DNA of 42,236 nucleotides. It comes from Oscillospiraceae bacterium. GTDB lineage: Bacteria; Bacillota; Clostridia; Oscillospirales; Ruminococcaceae. Positions 16,739 through 26,200 of this stretch are shown here, piece by piece. The DNA lies in assembly GCA_017848115.1 (NCBI GenBank), contig JAGAKZ010000005.1:1-42236 (forward strand), given 5' to 3'. Position 1 is the first letter of the stretch. Every line of letters begins with the position of its first letter. Both the position numbers and the translations under genes were made by a program. The notes beneath the pieces were generated by a model. The model was not told where the DNA came from, made no database searches, and saw only the letters and a list, made by a program, of their open reading frames with translations.

Positions 16739-16811
16739 GTGGCTTTGCGTTACTTATGTCATTGACTTAATATGTCATCCGTGCTATAATTAACTGACCG
16801 ATAAATTTGAA
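16738..16811 (+). repeat. 74-bp direct repeat, copy 2, carrying a promoter
   Basis: Second copy of 15959-16032, offset 779 bp, one mismatch. It ends just upstream of the ribosome site of the gene at 16833. Confidence 0.9.
16762..16790 (+). promoter_or_regulatory. Near-consensus sigma-A promoter in repeat copy 2
   Basis: TTGACT-N17-TATAAT, identical to the one at 15983-16011. Confidence 0.8.
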
Positions 16812-16832
16812 TTTGTAAAGGTGATGATATTA

Positions 16833-17597
16833 ATGATTGACAGAGATAGAATTGTTTACGTTCAAACACTTGTATCTGATATGATGCACAAATATCAGAA
16901 CGAATATTTCAACTTGAAAAATAGCGTTTCTTTGGATTTTGAAGAAGAATTTTGGTGTAACGGATGGAGAGAAGCATATGCTCCTGACTTTGTAAATGAA
17001 TTAGCAGACAATACACAAGAAGCAAGAAAAATACTGCCCAAAGAGCCGAGAAAAAAGTCGTGTACCTCTTTGCATTATTATTTAAAAAAGGAACCTGTTA
17101 TTTCTCAATTTTATGGACTTGACGGAGAACTGTGTATGGAGAAATTCTTCATTGAAACGGATGATATGATTGTAGGTATCTGCTATATGACTGATAACGG
17201 CAATATGTATAGTCTTTCTATTGAAATCCGAAATGAAGATGGACTTCCTTATGAATATATTGTTTGTTATATGGATATGAACAATAAGTATAAGTATGAC
17301 CGGGGTTCATCATATCTGATAAGGGTTTCAACATACAAATACGATGATCAGAATCATATAATTTCTGCATCTTATATTGAGGGATTACCGGTTAGTGTAA
17401 GTTCGGACAATGTTTTGGCAAGTACAGCTCCTGAATGCCTGGAAGATTACATATTTCTTTATGAAAACGGAACAGTTGCTAATTTCACAAGAGTCAACTA
17501 TACAGCTGATTATGAAAAGAAAACCGAAAATACATGGAAATTTAATAAATGGATTTTGAAAAGATATAAAGACGATGGAATAAAATATTTTGGATAA
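16833..17597 (+). CDS. Hypothetical cytosolic protein
   Basis: A 254-residue protein not recognised. The ATG at 16833 is chosen because AAAGGTG (16817-16823) precedes it by 9 nt; an in-frame GTG at 16821 lies within that site. It is acidic, rich in Tyr and Asp/Glu, and has no signal peptide or membrane helix. The second half, with alternating short strands (CYMDMNNKYKYD, YLIRVSTYKYDDQ), looks like a beta-sheet protein. Orphan cytosolic proteins of this type often prove to be immunity proteins, but nothing in the sequence proves that. It shares its promoter repeat with the gene at 16050 and ends at a strong hairpin. Confidence 0.6.
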   Translation: MIDRDRIVYVQTLVSDMMHKYQNEYFNLKNSVSLDFEEEFWCNGWREAYAPDFVNELADNTQEARKILPKEPRKKSCTSLHYYLKKEPVISQFYGLDGELCMEKFFIETDDMIVGICYMTDNGNMYSLSIEIRNEDGLPYEYIVCYMDMNNKYKYDRGSSYLIRVSTYKYDDQNHIISASYIEGLPVSVSSDNVLASTAPECLEDYIFLYENGTVANFTRVNYTADYEKKTENTWKFNKWILKRYKDDGIKYFG

Positions 17598-17598
17598 G

Positions 17599-17650
17599 TA
17601 TTCATCAAGACCACAAATCAATAAATTATGATTTGTGGTCTTGATGAATA
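17599..17650 (+). terminator. 22-bp perfect hairpin after the orphan gene
   Basis: 17599-17620 pairs fully with 17629-17650 across an 8-nt loop, starting right after the stop. It lacks a good T-run on either side. Its length is unusual for a simple terminator. Confidence 0.65.
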
Positions 17651-17657
17651 TAAAACA

Positions 17658-17691
17658 AAATCCAGAGAAGACTGCTTTCTTCTCTGGATTT
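17658..17691 (-). terminator. Rho-independent terminator of the YdcF-like gene
   Basis: A 13-bp perfect stem (17658-17670 with 17679-17691). Read on the minus strand it is followed by TTTTGTTTTA, giving a good terminator for the gene ending at 17734. Confidence 0.75.
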
Positions 17692-17733
17692 ACTTCTTTA
17701 TGGCTATCGCCCATTACCTGTGGCGTTTTTTAG

Positions 17734-18552
17734 TCATTTAAATACTATCTGTTCTACAATACCGAACCATTCACGTACCCAGTAAGTAGGCAGTAAATAT
17801 GATGGTGTATTTGCAGAAACAGCGTTTACATCAAGTCCTGCATCTTTTGCAATAAGCGAGGCTCTGAATTGGTGAAATGAATCGGTTATGATAACAACTT
17901 CATTACCGAGTGAGTTTTCTTCAAGAATCTTTTTTGAAAAATTAATGTTCTGATAAGTATCTTCCGATTTGTCCTCAGAAAATATTCGTTCTTTATCGAT
18001 GCCTCTGTCTACAAGATATTTCCTCATGCACTCAGCTTCTGAAATATCTTCTCCGTCACCTTGTCCGCCCGAAACGATTATAACAGCGTCTTCAAATTCT
18101 GTAAGATATTCATACGCAGCATCAAGCCTTCTTCCGAGCATAAGACTTGGGTAAGAACCGTTTACCTTACAGCCGAGAAGAATTGCAGGCCGTGAATTTT
18201 CAGGCTTGTCTGCAATTGCACCTATCATAAAACCTGACATTATAATTGCTGTTATAAATCCTGTTATCAGAAATCCGACAAATAAAAAGACGACCGCTTT
18301 CCCGAATCTGTTTGTGCAGATTTGTGTTATGAGCTTGCAGACGGGTTTGTTCAGTACAAAATAAATCAGTAATACCGATGCTATAAAAATGCCAAATACA
18401 TTTCCTATATTAGTTATTCCAAGCTTTATCGGCATAAAAAAGAACCATAAAACAAATACGCAAACAATAGCACAGGCTAATTTTATGACCGGACTGCTAA
18501 TGTAAAACATCATAGATTTGTTTTTATCGCTCTTGCCAGTTGATCCGGACAT
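17734..18552 (-). CDS. YdcF/SanA (DUF218) family membrane protein
   Basis: A 272-residue protein with three hydrophobic helices in the first 120 residues, then the DUF218 domain: AILLGCKVNGSYPS, VSGGQGDGEDISEAECM, DKSEDTYQNINFSKK and ITDSFHQFRA. Members such as ElyC and SanA act in envelope or lipid-carrier maintenance; the exact reaction is unknown. The ATG at 18552 overlaps the end of the upstream TSCPD gene by 43 bp, with a GGAAAGGGA ribosome site inside that gene, so translation is probably coupled. The Ser-Gly-Gly loop and the SFHQFRA motif are intact. Confidence 0.85.
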   Translation of the reverse strand: MSGSTGKSDKNKSMMFYISSPVIKLACAIVCVFVLWFFFMPIKLGITNIGNVFGIFIASVLLIYFVLNKPVCKLITQICTNRFGKAVVFLFVGFLITGFITAIIMSGFMIGAIADKPENSRPAILLGCKVNGSYPSLMLGRRLDAAYEYLTEFEDAVIIVSGGQGDGEDISEAECMRKYLVDRGIDKERIFSEDKSEDTYQNINFSKKILEENSLGNEVVIITDSFHQFRASLIAKDAGLDVNAVSANTPSYLLPTYWVREWFGIVEQIVFK

Positions 18553-18752
18553 GATGTTCCCTTTCCGTTACAGTTTATGTTTTCAAGTCTTTTGATTACT
18601 TCTTCTGCCGGCATTCCTTCGACAAGTTTTGATATACCCTGAAGATTTCCGTGACAGCCACCTGTAAATTTTACGTTTGAAATTATTCCATTTTCAAGTT
18701 CAAAGCTTATGTTTCTTGAACATACGCCTCTTGGAGTGTAGTTTATAGTCAT
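18510..18752 (-). CDS. TSCPD-domain protein (TIGR03905 type)
   Basis: An 80-residue protein consisting of a single TSCPD domain: N-terminal YTPRGVCSRNISFEL, FTGGCHGNLQGISKLVEG, and GKGTSCPDQLARAI, with conserved cysteines that probably bind a metal. The domain is also found at the C-terminus of adenosylcobalamin-dependent ribonucleotide reductases, but the role of stand-alone copies is unknown. The length matches the family. AAAGAGGTAAAG precedes the ATG. It forms a two-gene operon with the overlapping YdcF-like gene. Confidence 0.88.
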   Translation of the reverse strand: MTINYTPRGVCSRNISFELENGIISNVKFTGGCHGNLQGISKLVEGMPAEEVIKRLENINCNGKGTSCPDQLARAIKTNL

Positions 18753-18782
18753 GATCTTTACCTCTTTATCTTAAATATGTTA

Positions 18783-18817
18783 CACACCGATTCTGTTTTT
18801 ATATCAGAGTCGGTGTG
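18783..18817. terminator. Hairpin between malic enzyme and TSCPD genes
   Basis: CACACCGA pairs with TCGGTGTG, extended by TTCTG/CAGAG, around a T-rich loop. It lies between two minus-strand genes, ending the malic enzyme transcript; no strong T-run follows. Confidence 0.55.
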
Positions 18818-18846
18818 CGGATTGTCTTTATTTATTATACATGTTT

Positions 18847-20034
18847 TCAGATGCTGTATTCAGTTACTCTTGCTACACCTGATTTTATTGCGGCGTCTGC
18901 AACTGCACGGGCTACAGCCTTAGGGATTTCTCTGTCAAAAGGATCAGGGAGAATACCGTCAGCATTGAGCTTGTCAGCAGGAACAGAGTCTGCAATAGCA
19001 TATGCTGCAGCAAGTTTCATTTCTTCGTTTATATCCTTGGCTCTTACTGCAAGCGCACCCTTAAATATACCAGGGAAGGCAACAACATTGTTTATCTGGT
19101 TTGGATAGTCACTGCGTCCTGTACCTACTATAAATGCACCTGCGGCCTTTGCATCATCAGGCATAATTTCCGGAGTAGGATTTGCCATTGCAAATATTAT
19201 AGGTTTGTCAGCCATTGACTTTATCATTTCAGCTGTAACAAGATTTGGCTTTGATACACCTATAAATGCATCAGCATTTTTCATTGCATCACTTAGAGTA
19301 CCTCTTATCTTGTTCTTGTTGGTTACCTTTGCAATTTCGTAGTGAGACGGATTTGTAAATTCGTCACCGTCGCAGATGATACCTGCCAGATCAACCATGA
19401 TTATGTTTCCTATACCGAGAGAAATGAACTGTTTTGCAATAGCTATTCCGGCAGCGCCCGCGCCGTTTATAACGAGTGTCATATCCTTGATGTTTTTCTG
19501 TGCAACTTTTGCAGCGTTTATCATAGCAGCACTTGCAACAACAGCTGTACCATGCTGGTCATCGTGAAATACAGGTATATCTAGTTTTTCCTTGAGCTGA
19601 CGTTCTATTTCAAAACATCTTGGAGCAGAAATATCTTCAAGATTTATTCCGCCGAAACTTTTTCCGATAAGTTCGATAGTTCTTACTATTTCATCGGTAT
19701 CCATTGAATCAACACAGAGAGGAAAAGCATCAACATCCGCAAATTCCTTAAACAGTGCACATTTACCTTCCATAACAGGCATAGCTGCGAGCGGTCCGAT
19801 GTTTCCAAGTCCGAGAACAGCTGTACCGTCTGTTATAACAGCAACGAGATTATTTCTGCGTGTAAGCTGGTATGAAAGATCAGGATCTTTTTGTATTTCG
19901 AGACAGGGACGAGCAACGCCCGGTGTGTATGCGTGTGAAAGTTCATCTCTGCTGTTTATGGGAGTTCTTGAGATGATTTCAATTTTTCCGTTCCATTCCT
20001 TATGTTTTAATAAGGCTGATTCCATAATGTCCAT
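18847..20034 (-). CDS. NAD(P)-dependent malic enzyme (oxaloacetate-decarboxylating)
   Basis: A 395-residue single-domain bacterial malic enzyme that converts malate to pyruvate and CO2 with reduction of NAD(P). Diagnostic segments are SHAYTPGVARPCLEI, the NLVAVITDGTAVLGLGNIGP nucleotide/substrate region, VFHDDQHGTAVV (metal-binding Asp pair), the Rossmann NGAGAAGIAIAK, and ANPTPEI. The length is right for the short form without a phosphotransacetylase extension. The Rossmann-strand end is Asp (MVD), which favours NAD, though preference cannot be settled. It lies 24 nt after the PHP gene and is read from the same promoter at 21001-21029. Confidence 0.92.
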   Translation of the reverse strand: MDIMESALLKHKEWNGKIEIISRTPINSRDELSHAYTPGVARPCLEIQKDPDLSYQLTRRNNLVAVITDGTAVLGLGNIGPLAAMPVMEGKCALFKEFADVDAFPLCVDSMDTDEIVRTIELIGKSFGGINLEDISAPRCFEIERQLKEKLDIPVFHDDQHGTAVVASAAMINAAKVAQKNIKDMTLVINGAGAAGIAIAKQFISLGIGNIIMVDLAGIICDGDEFTNPSHYEIAKVTNKNKIRGTLSDAMKNADAFIGVSKPNLVTAEMIKSMADKPIIFAMANPTPEIMPDDAKAAGAFIVGTGRSDYPNQINNVVAFPGIFKGALAVRAKDINEEMKLAAAYAIADSVPADKLNADGILPDPFDREIPKAVARAVADAAIKSGVARVTEYSI

Positions 20035-20058
20035 TTTTTTAAACCCTCTTTTTAAAAT

Positions 20059-20901
20059 TTATACAGATGCTCTTTTGTTTGAAAGCTTGATGATCCTGTC
20101 AAAGTTTTCTTTTGTGGTAAGATTACTTCCGAGATAAGTAGGCTGAGCATTATAAAGTCCGTGAAAATCAGAGCCGCCTGTAACGATAAGATTGTATTTT
20201 TCGGCTATTTCAAGTAATTTTTTCTGAGCTGCCTGATCAGCAGTATAATGATATACTTCAACGCCGTCTATTTTTCCTTCTGAGGCAAGTTCTTCAAGAA
20301 GTTCAATGTTATCATACTGAACAGGGTGTGCCATTACAGAAACACCTCTTGCAGACTTGATAAGTTCAAGCACAAACTTTACGTCAGGATATTCACGCTC
20401 AACAAGACAGGTACCATTTTTGAGATTAAAAAGTTCGTCGTTGAGTTCACCGTAAAATTCAAGTGCATATCCATAATCGATCAAAGCTCTCATTATGTGC
20501 TGTTTGAAGATGCTCTTGCTTCCTGTTGCGTGTTTAAGTACGCTTTCTTCGGTTATCGGAAAACGTTTCATAACATTTTCGATCATTTCCTTTGAACATG
20601 ATTTTCTGATTTCGCAACACTTGAGGCAAAGGCCTTCAAGACGATCGGGCTTTTTGGGAGCGTAGCAGAGAATGTGTACTTTTTGGTTACGTTCTTTGTC
20701 CCATGCAGACATTTCAACGCCCTGCATTATCTTTACGCCGTATCTTTCGCCGAGAATATTTGCACGTGAAAATGATGCTAGCGTATCATGATCTGTTATA
20801 GAAAGAAAATCTATACCGGTACGCTTTGCCTGAGCAATTACGTCTTCTATTCCAAGTGATCCATCAGAAAGCGATGTATGGCAATGTAAGTCAATCTTCA
20901 T
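20059..20901 (-). CDS. PHP-domain phosphoesterase (RNase AM / YciV-TrpH type)
   Basis: A 280-residue PHP-superfamily metal hydrolase. Metal-binding motifs are DLHCHTSLSDG, SITDHDTLAS, the Glu in GVEMSA, VSVMAHPVQ and GGSDFHG, all intact. Homologues act as 3',5'-nucleoside bisphosphate phosphatases and 5'-3' exoribonucleases on short RNA or 5S rRNA ends. The length matches the family. AAAGGAATG precedes the ATG. It is first in a two-gene operon with malic enzyme; the promoter upstream was duplicated by an IS insertion. Confidence 0.88.
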   Translation of the reverse strand: MKIDLHCHTSLSDGSLGIEDVIAQAKRTGIDFLSITDHDTLASFSRANILGERYGVKIMQGVEMSAWDKERNQKVHILCYAPKKPDRLEGLCLKCCEIRKSCSKEMIENVMKRFPITEESVLKHATGSKSIFKQHIMRALIDYGYALEFYGELNDELFNLKNGTCLVEREYPDVKFVLELIKSARGVSVMAHPVQYDNIELLEELASEGKIDGVEVYHYTADQAAQKKLLEIAEKYNLIVTGGSDFHGLYNAQPTYLGSNLTTKENFDRIIKLSNKRASV

Positions 20902-20985
20902 AAAATTTCATTCCTTTCAGCACATTATTATTGTGTCTAAGCATTGTAGTGTAATTGATTTAATATTAAATACATATGCTGTATA

Positions 20986-21059
20986 GATATTATTATAATA
21001 ATTATACTACATTCTGATGGTTTTTTCAAGTGTTTTTTGTGCATGATTTATTTTTTTAC
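20986..21059. repeat. 74-bp direct repeat flanking the IS, left copy (target duplication)
   Basis: Identical to 23052-23125. It directly abuts the left end of the insertion sequence and carries the promoter of the PHP/malic-enzyme operon. Confidence 0.92.
21001..21029 (-). promoter_or_regulatory. Sigma-A promoter of the PHP/malic-enzyme operon
   Basis: On the minus strand TTGAAA (21029-21024), 17-nt spacer, TATAAT (21006-21001). An exact second copy is at 23067-23095 inside the right-hand repeat, where it points into the IS. Confidence 0.75.
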
Positions 21060-21165
21060 GGGAGTTTTGCAGTTCATAAAAAAAATATTCGTCATAAAGC
21101 CCATAAATAGGGCGATTTTTTTGTCAACAAATTTCATTTAAATAGTAGCTATTTTCAAGTATTTG

Positions 21166-21174
21166 TGGTATAAT
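21166..21174 (+). promoter_or_regulatory. Extended -10 promoter of the transposase gene
   Basis: TGG-TATAAT at 21166-21174, 43 nt before the ATG; no good -35 is visible. Confidence 0.5.
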
Positions 21175-21216
21175 AGTAAGTAGTACCCTAATAATACATT
21201 TCGGAGGCGGTTAAAC

Positions 21217-22947
21217 ATGAAACTTACTATTTCAGGATCAAAAAATTCAGAATCATTATACATACAAAAATCATATAAAAATAATCAGGGTAAATCATCA
21301 ACCACAACGGTTCGTAAGCTTGGAAAACTTACAGAATTATGTGAAACACTTGGAACGGACAGAGATGGTGTTATCGCATGGGCTAAGGAACAGGTTAGAA
21401 TTGAAACGGAAAAATATAAAGCTGAAAAAGAAACAAACAATGTTGTAATAACGTTTAAAGCCAACGAACAAATGGAATACAATCAGAAAAAGTTTTTCCT
21501 TGGCGGATATTTATTCCCTCAATCAATTTACTACGACCTTAAGCTCGATTACATATGCAAACGAATTAAATCAAAACATAAATTCGAATATGATTTAAAT
21601 GCGATTCTTTCCGATTTGATATACACCAGAATACTTGAACCCAACAGTAAGCGTTCATCATTTAAAACAGCTCAAAATCTTCTTGAAAGACCTAGTTATA
21701 GTCTTTATGACGTATATCGTTCACTTTCTGTACTTGCCGATGAATGTGATTTCATTCAGTCTGAAGTATATAAAAACAGTTTGCTAACAACTAAAAGAAG
21801 TAACAAAATCCTTTACTATGACTGCACTAATTATTACTTCGAAATTGAGCAGGAAGATGGTGATAAGAGATATGGTAAAAGCAAAGAACACCGTCCCAAT
21901 CCCATCATACAAATGGGTATGTTTACTGATGGCGATGGCATTCCTCTCGCATTTTCATTGTTTCCGGGAAATCAAAACGAACAAAAGTCACTAAAACCGC
22001 TAGAACAGACGGTTATCAGAGACTTTGGCTGTCACAAATTTATTTACTGTAGTGATGCAGGACTCGGTTCTGAATCCATTCGTGAATTCAATAATATCGG
22101 AGAAAGAAGTTTTATTGTTACTCAGTCGATAAAAAAATTAAAAAAAGAGGAAAAAGAATGGGCTTTGGATAATAGAGGATTCAGAAGATTATCAGATGGA
22201 AAAGAAATCGAAGATATCTCAAAAATTGATCCTGAAGATAAAGATGTTTATTACAAAGAAGATCCATATACCCCAAAACGAATCCACCAAAATTTAATTG
22301 TAACTTACTCTCCTAAGTATGCTATGTATCAAAAAACAATCCGTGAAAAACAAATTGAAAGAGCTAACAAAATGTTAGCTGAAGGTAAACATAAAAGAAC
22401 TAGAAAAAATCCAAATGATCCAGCTCGCTTTATTAGTCAGATTGCAGTAACAAATCAAGGTGAAGTTGCCGACAAAAAAGTTTATACACTTGATGAAGAA
22501 AAAATTGCAGAAGAATCAAGATATGATGGTTTATATGCGTTATGCACTGACCTTCTGGACGATGATCCGAAAACAATTATCAATGTTAGTGAAGGAAGAT
22601 GGCAAATTGAAGCTTGTTTCCGTAATCTTAAAACCGATTTTCAAGCCAGACCAGTTTATGTTAGGACTGAACAAAGTGTTACTTCTCATTTTCTTGTGTG
22701 CTTCCTCGCTCTTTTAATTTACAAGCTTCTCGAAAAGAAACTTAATAAAAAATACACCTGTGATGAAATACTTGATACTCTCAAAGCGATAAACTTTGCA
22801 GATATTCAAGAACAAGGCTATATGCCTCTTTATGAAAGAAACAGAATTACAGATGATTTACATGATATATGTGGATTTAGAACAGATTTCAATTTCATTA
22901 CAAAGCAGAAAATGAGGACAATACAAAAAAATAGCAAACGCCATTAA
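21217..22947 (+). CDS. IS1634-family transposase
   Basis: A 576-residue DDE transposase of the IS1634 (IS4-related) type. The N-terminal 100 residues include the SLYIQKSYKNNQGKSST segment typical of the family. Catalytic residues by pattern are D202 in YYDCTNYYFE, D280 in CSDAGLGS, and E465 in RWQIEACFRNLK, the Y/R-x-x-x-E-x-x-x-x-x-K-like C1 motif. A Lys/Arg-rich insertion (about 370-410) lies between the last two. The reading frame is intact and of normal length. GGAGGCGG precedes the ATG. Expression is probably low, driven by the element's own extended -10 site. Confidence 0.92.
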   Translation: MKLTISGSKNSESLYIQKSYKNNQGKSSTTTVRKLGKLTELCETLGTDRDGVIAWAKEQVRIETEKYKAEKETNNVVITFKANEQMEYNQKKFFLGGYLFPQSIYYDLKLDYICKRIKSKHKFEYDLNAILSDLIYTRILEPNSKRSSFKTAQNLLERPSYSLYDVYRSLSVLADECDFIQSEVYKNSLLTTKRSNKILYYDCTNYYFEIEQEDGDKRYGKSKEHRPNPIIQMGMFTDGDGIPLAFSLFPGNQNEQKSLKPLEQTVIRDFGCHKFIYCSDAGLGSESIREFNNIGERSFIVTQSIKKLKKEEKEWALDNRGFRRLSDGKEIEDISKIDPEDKDVYYKEDPYTPKRIHQNLIVTYSPKYAMYQKTIREKQIERANKMLAEGKHKRTRKNPNDPARFISQIAVTNQGEVADKKVYTLDEEKIAEESRYDGLYALCTDLLDDDPKTIINVSEGRWQIEACFRNLKTDFQARPVYVRTEQSVTSHFLVCFLALLIYKLLEKKLNKKYTCDEILDTLKAINFADIQEQGYMPLYERNRITDDLHDICGFRTDFNFITKQKMRTIQKNSKRH

Positions 22948-22983
22948 TCACCACAAAAATAACTACTATTCAAGAAAAATATC

Positions 22984-23025
22984 AACAGCCTCTAAAAAAC
23001 GTACCTACGTTGGTTAGAGGCTGTT
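22984..23025 (+). terminator. Terminator at the right end of the IS
   Basis: AACAGCCTCTAA (22984-22995) pairs with 23014-23025, with an inner ACGT stem in the loop, followed by TTTTT overlap and TTGTT. It should stop transposase transcripts before they leave the element. Confidence 0.8.
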
Positions 23026-23051
23026 TTTGTTCGAACAACTGCAAAACTCGG

Positions 23052-23125
23052 GATATTATTATAATAATTATACTACATTCTGATGGTTTTTTCAAGTGTT
23101 TTTTGTGCATGATTTATTTTTTTAC
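23052..23125. repeat. 74-bp direct repeat flanking the IS, right copy
   Basis: Exact copy of 20986-21059. The minus-strand promoter it contains (23067-23095) now faces the transposase gene in antisense. Confidence 0.92.
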
Positions 23126-23167
23126 TAAAATTGAGAAAATAGTGTTATGATATCGAAAAAAATAAAA

Positions 23168-23196
23168 TTGACATATATTTAATTATATTATATAAT
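23168..23196 (+). promoter_or_regulatory. Perfect consensus sigma-A promoter of the type VII secretion operon
   Basis: TTGACA at 23168-23173, 17-nt spacer, TATAAT at 23191-23196: no deviation from consensus. Transcription would start near 23203, 52 nt before the EssC start. The remaining part of 22948-23254 is the IS end and the direct repeat. Confidence 0.85.
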
Positions 23197-23254
23197 AAAT
23201 ATTGGCAAACATTTCAGGGAGCGTATGAGAAAATTTATCAGGTAGGTTAGTAAT

Positions 23255-26200
23255 ATGCTTTATACATTATATTTAAACTTTAAAGAACGGATAATGGAAT
23301 ATACACTGCCTTCAATGGGAAACGGCAGGCATACAGTTGATATAACCCATGAGATGAGCTCAGAAGAATGCATTCTTGAGTTTGAAGTTATAGACGGCGT
23401 ATGGCGTATGTTGTCAAATAAGTATATTCAGATTTCAACAGGCGAAAGTGGCAGTACGGAACTCCGTGATGACAAAATAATAAATGTCAGTGTAAGAAAT
23501 ACCGCTGTTTCTTTTGTTGTAACGGTTAGTTCGATTGATGGAAATGTTCATGATTTTTCTAAGTATATATGTTCTGATTTTATTTCAGTCGGAAATGATT
23601 ACGGGTGTGATATATGTATCTCTGATGAGTTGGTAAGTCACAGACACTGTGTGATCGAAAAGACAGAGCAGGGGTATGTTGTGACAGATTCAAGTACAAA
23701 CGGTATATATATAAATAGTAAAAGGGCGGATGAAAAAACATTACTCAGTATGTTTGATACCATATATATATTCGGTACTAAAATAATTTTTCTCGGAAAT
23801 GTTATTGCGGTAAGCAATACGCCGGACGTTACTGTTTCACTTGCTTTGCATACTGACGAATATGCGCCTGATTCAAAAGATTTTTCAAAAATAAACTATT
23901 TTCCTGAAAATGATGTGCAGGATGTTTCCTGTGACGAATTTTCTGTTTGTATCGGAAAGCCGCAGTATATTGAAAATAAAAATATATCACAGATATCTGT
24001 CGGAAATATTTTTTCAGCAGTGTTTCCTTCGGCTGCGATCCTTACCGCTGCAATGGCATATATAAACAAAGATATGGGTGCTGTGGGTATGGGTATGATG
24101 TTTCTGGGTTCGTCTGCTCTTCTTTCAGCGGTGACTTTGCTTGCTTCACATATGCAAAATAAAAACGAAGAAAAGAATGTCAAACTGGAAAACAGTCGTA
24201 TAAGAGAAGATTTTATAAAATCTTCCGAAGATATCATTTTGAGGAAAATAGCTGATTATACAGGATATCTTGAAACAAGATACAAGAGCAGCGTAAACTT
24301 CACAGATACTAAAAATATTTTTCGTTTTATAAAAAATAAAAATGACTCTGATTTTCTGAAGATACGTATAGGTACGGGTGAATGTGATATATCTGATAAA
24401 ATAGTTGTAAGTGATAAGTCAGATTATGATTTTGTAAAAAAGTATTGCATTCTTAAAAATGTTCCTGTTATTATGGAACTTGCTATTCACAGAGTCATAG
24501 GTATAGTAGGTGAAAAAGAAGATGTATATGAAACAGCTTCTGCAATGGCCGTGCAGATTTCATCTCTGGTTTCACACGAGGATGTAAAGTTTGTAACGTT
24601 CTTCAACCTTTCTGAAAGCGGATATTTCAGTTTTATGCGTTGGTTTCCTCATTCTTTTTCCGATGATATGTGTGAACGTTTTACTGCTTGTACGGATAAG
24701 TCATATAAAAATGTACTCTTTAATCTTACGGAAAAATTGAGCGAAAGACTCAGACAGAGAAAAGAAGGTTACGAGGGCCGATTTTTTCCGCACTATGTTG
24801 TTTTCTGTTCCGACAATAAAATTTTTAAAGATGAGGCGGTACAGAAGTACATAAACCATAGTGAAAATCTCGGAGTTACGTTTATCCTGATGTATCACAA
24901 GCAGTCAAATCTTCCGTCAGGCTGTGATACCATAATTTATATAACAGATAAGATAATTCATTATATAAGTAATGATAAAAAAATAAAAGTTGACAGTTTT
25001 GAAAGTGTTACTTCTGATGTTGCGTCTTCATTTGCAGGAAGGCTTCTGGCTGCTTGTGATGAACGAAAAGAAATAAATCAACCTGTTCCTGAGGAAATAT
25101 CATATTTTGATATGATGTCAGTAAGAAATCCCAATGATTTTAATATAATGAAAAATTATAAAATAAACAGAGTTGATGACGGAATAAGCGCCTGTATCGG
25201 TGTAGGTGCAAACGGAAAGAGATTTTATCTGGATATGCATGAGAAGAAGCATGGTCCTCACGGACTTGTTGCCGGTACTACAGGTTCAGGAAAATCAGAG
25301 GCACTTGTAACGCTCATTGTATCGCTTGCTTTGAGATATCATCCTGATGAACTTGCCTTTGTTCTTATAGATTACAAGGGCGGTGGAATGTCAGATATAT
25401 TTGAAAAACTTCCGCACACATCCGGTGTGGTAACAAATCTTACAGAGTCTTTGTCGAGTGGCTATGATCAGATAAGACGTATACTCATTTCCCTGAGCAG
25501 CGAAATAAAAAGAAGGCAGATACTCTTCAAAAAGTATGGTGTAAATCACATTGATACATATATGAAACTGTTCAGGCAGGGAAAAGCAGATGAATCATGT
25601 CCGCATATTATAATAATAGTAGATGAATTTGCAGAGTTAAAAAAAGAGCGAACCGAGTTTATAAGCAGTCTGGTGAGTACAGCACGTATCGGAAGAAGTC
25701 TTGGCCTTCATCTTATCCTCGCAACTCAAAAGCCGTCAGGCGTTGTTGATGATGAGATATGGGGAAATTCACGTTTCAGATTATGTCTTAAAGTTCAGGA
25801 TAAGTCGGATAGTATGGGAATGCTCAAAAGACCTGAAGCGTCCAAAATAACGGTAGTCGGACGTGCCTGTGTGCAGGTGGGAAATGATGAGATCTTTGAG
25901 ATGATACAGACCGGTTATGCAGGAGCTGTGTATGATGATCTGATTCAGGAAGACGGTATACGCATGATAGACATTGATGCATCATCGTCTGTCGTAAGAT
26001 TTTCACCGATTCATACAGGAGATTTGCCGACACAGCTCGATATGACAGTACGTCATATTATAAGGACGTGTCAGAAAAATAATATACCGTCTGCCAGAAA
26101 ACTGTGGTGCAATCCGCTACCGGAATTAATTTTATATGAAGATTTTTTACAGTATGAAAGAAGTAAAGAAAGTCGTCTTGTCTGTCGCTTTGGTTTTACT

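Larger units (their letters stand above)
21060..23051 (+). mobile_element. IS1634-family insertion sequence, about 1.99 kb
   Basis: Bounded by a 74-bp direct repeat. The ends share a terminal inverted repeat: GAGTTTTGCAGTT at 21062-21074 and its complement at 23037-23049, with two mismatched outermost bases. It contains one transposase gene, an extended -10 promoter and a terminator before the right end. IS1634-type elements are known for long, variable target duplications, which fits. It appears complete, so it could be active. Confidence 0.85.
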
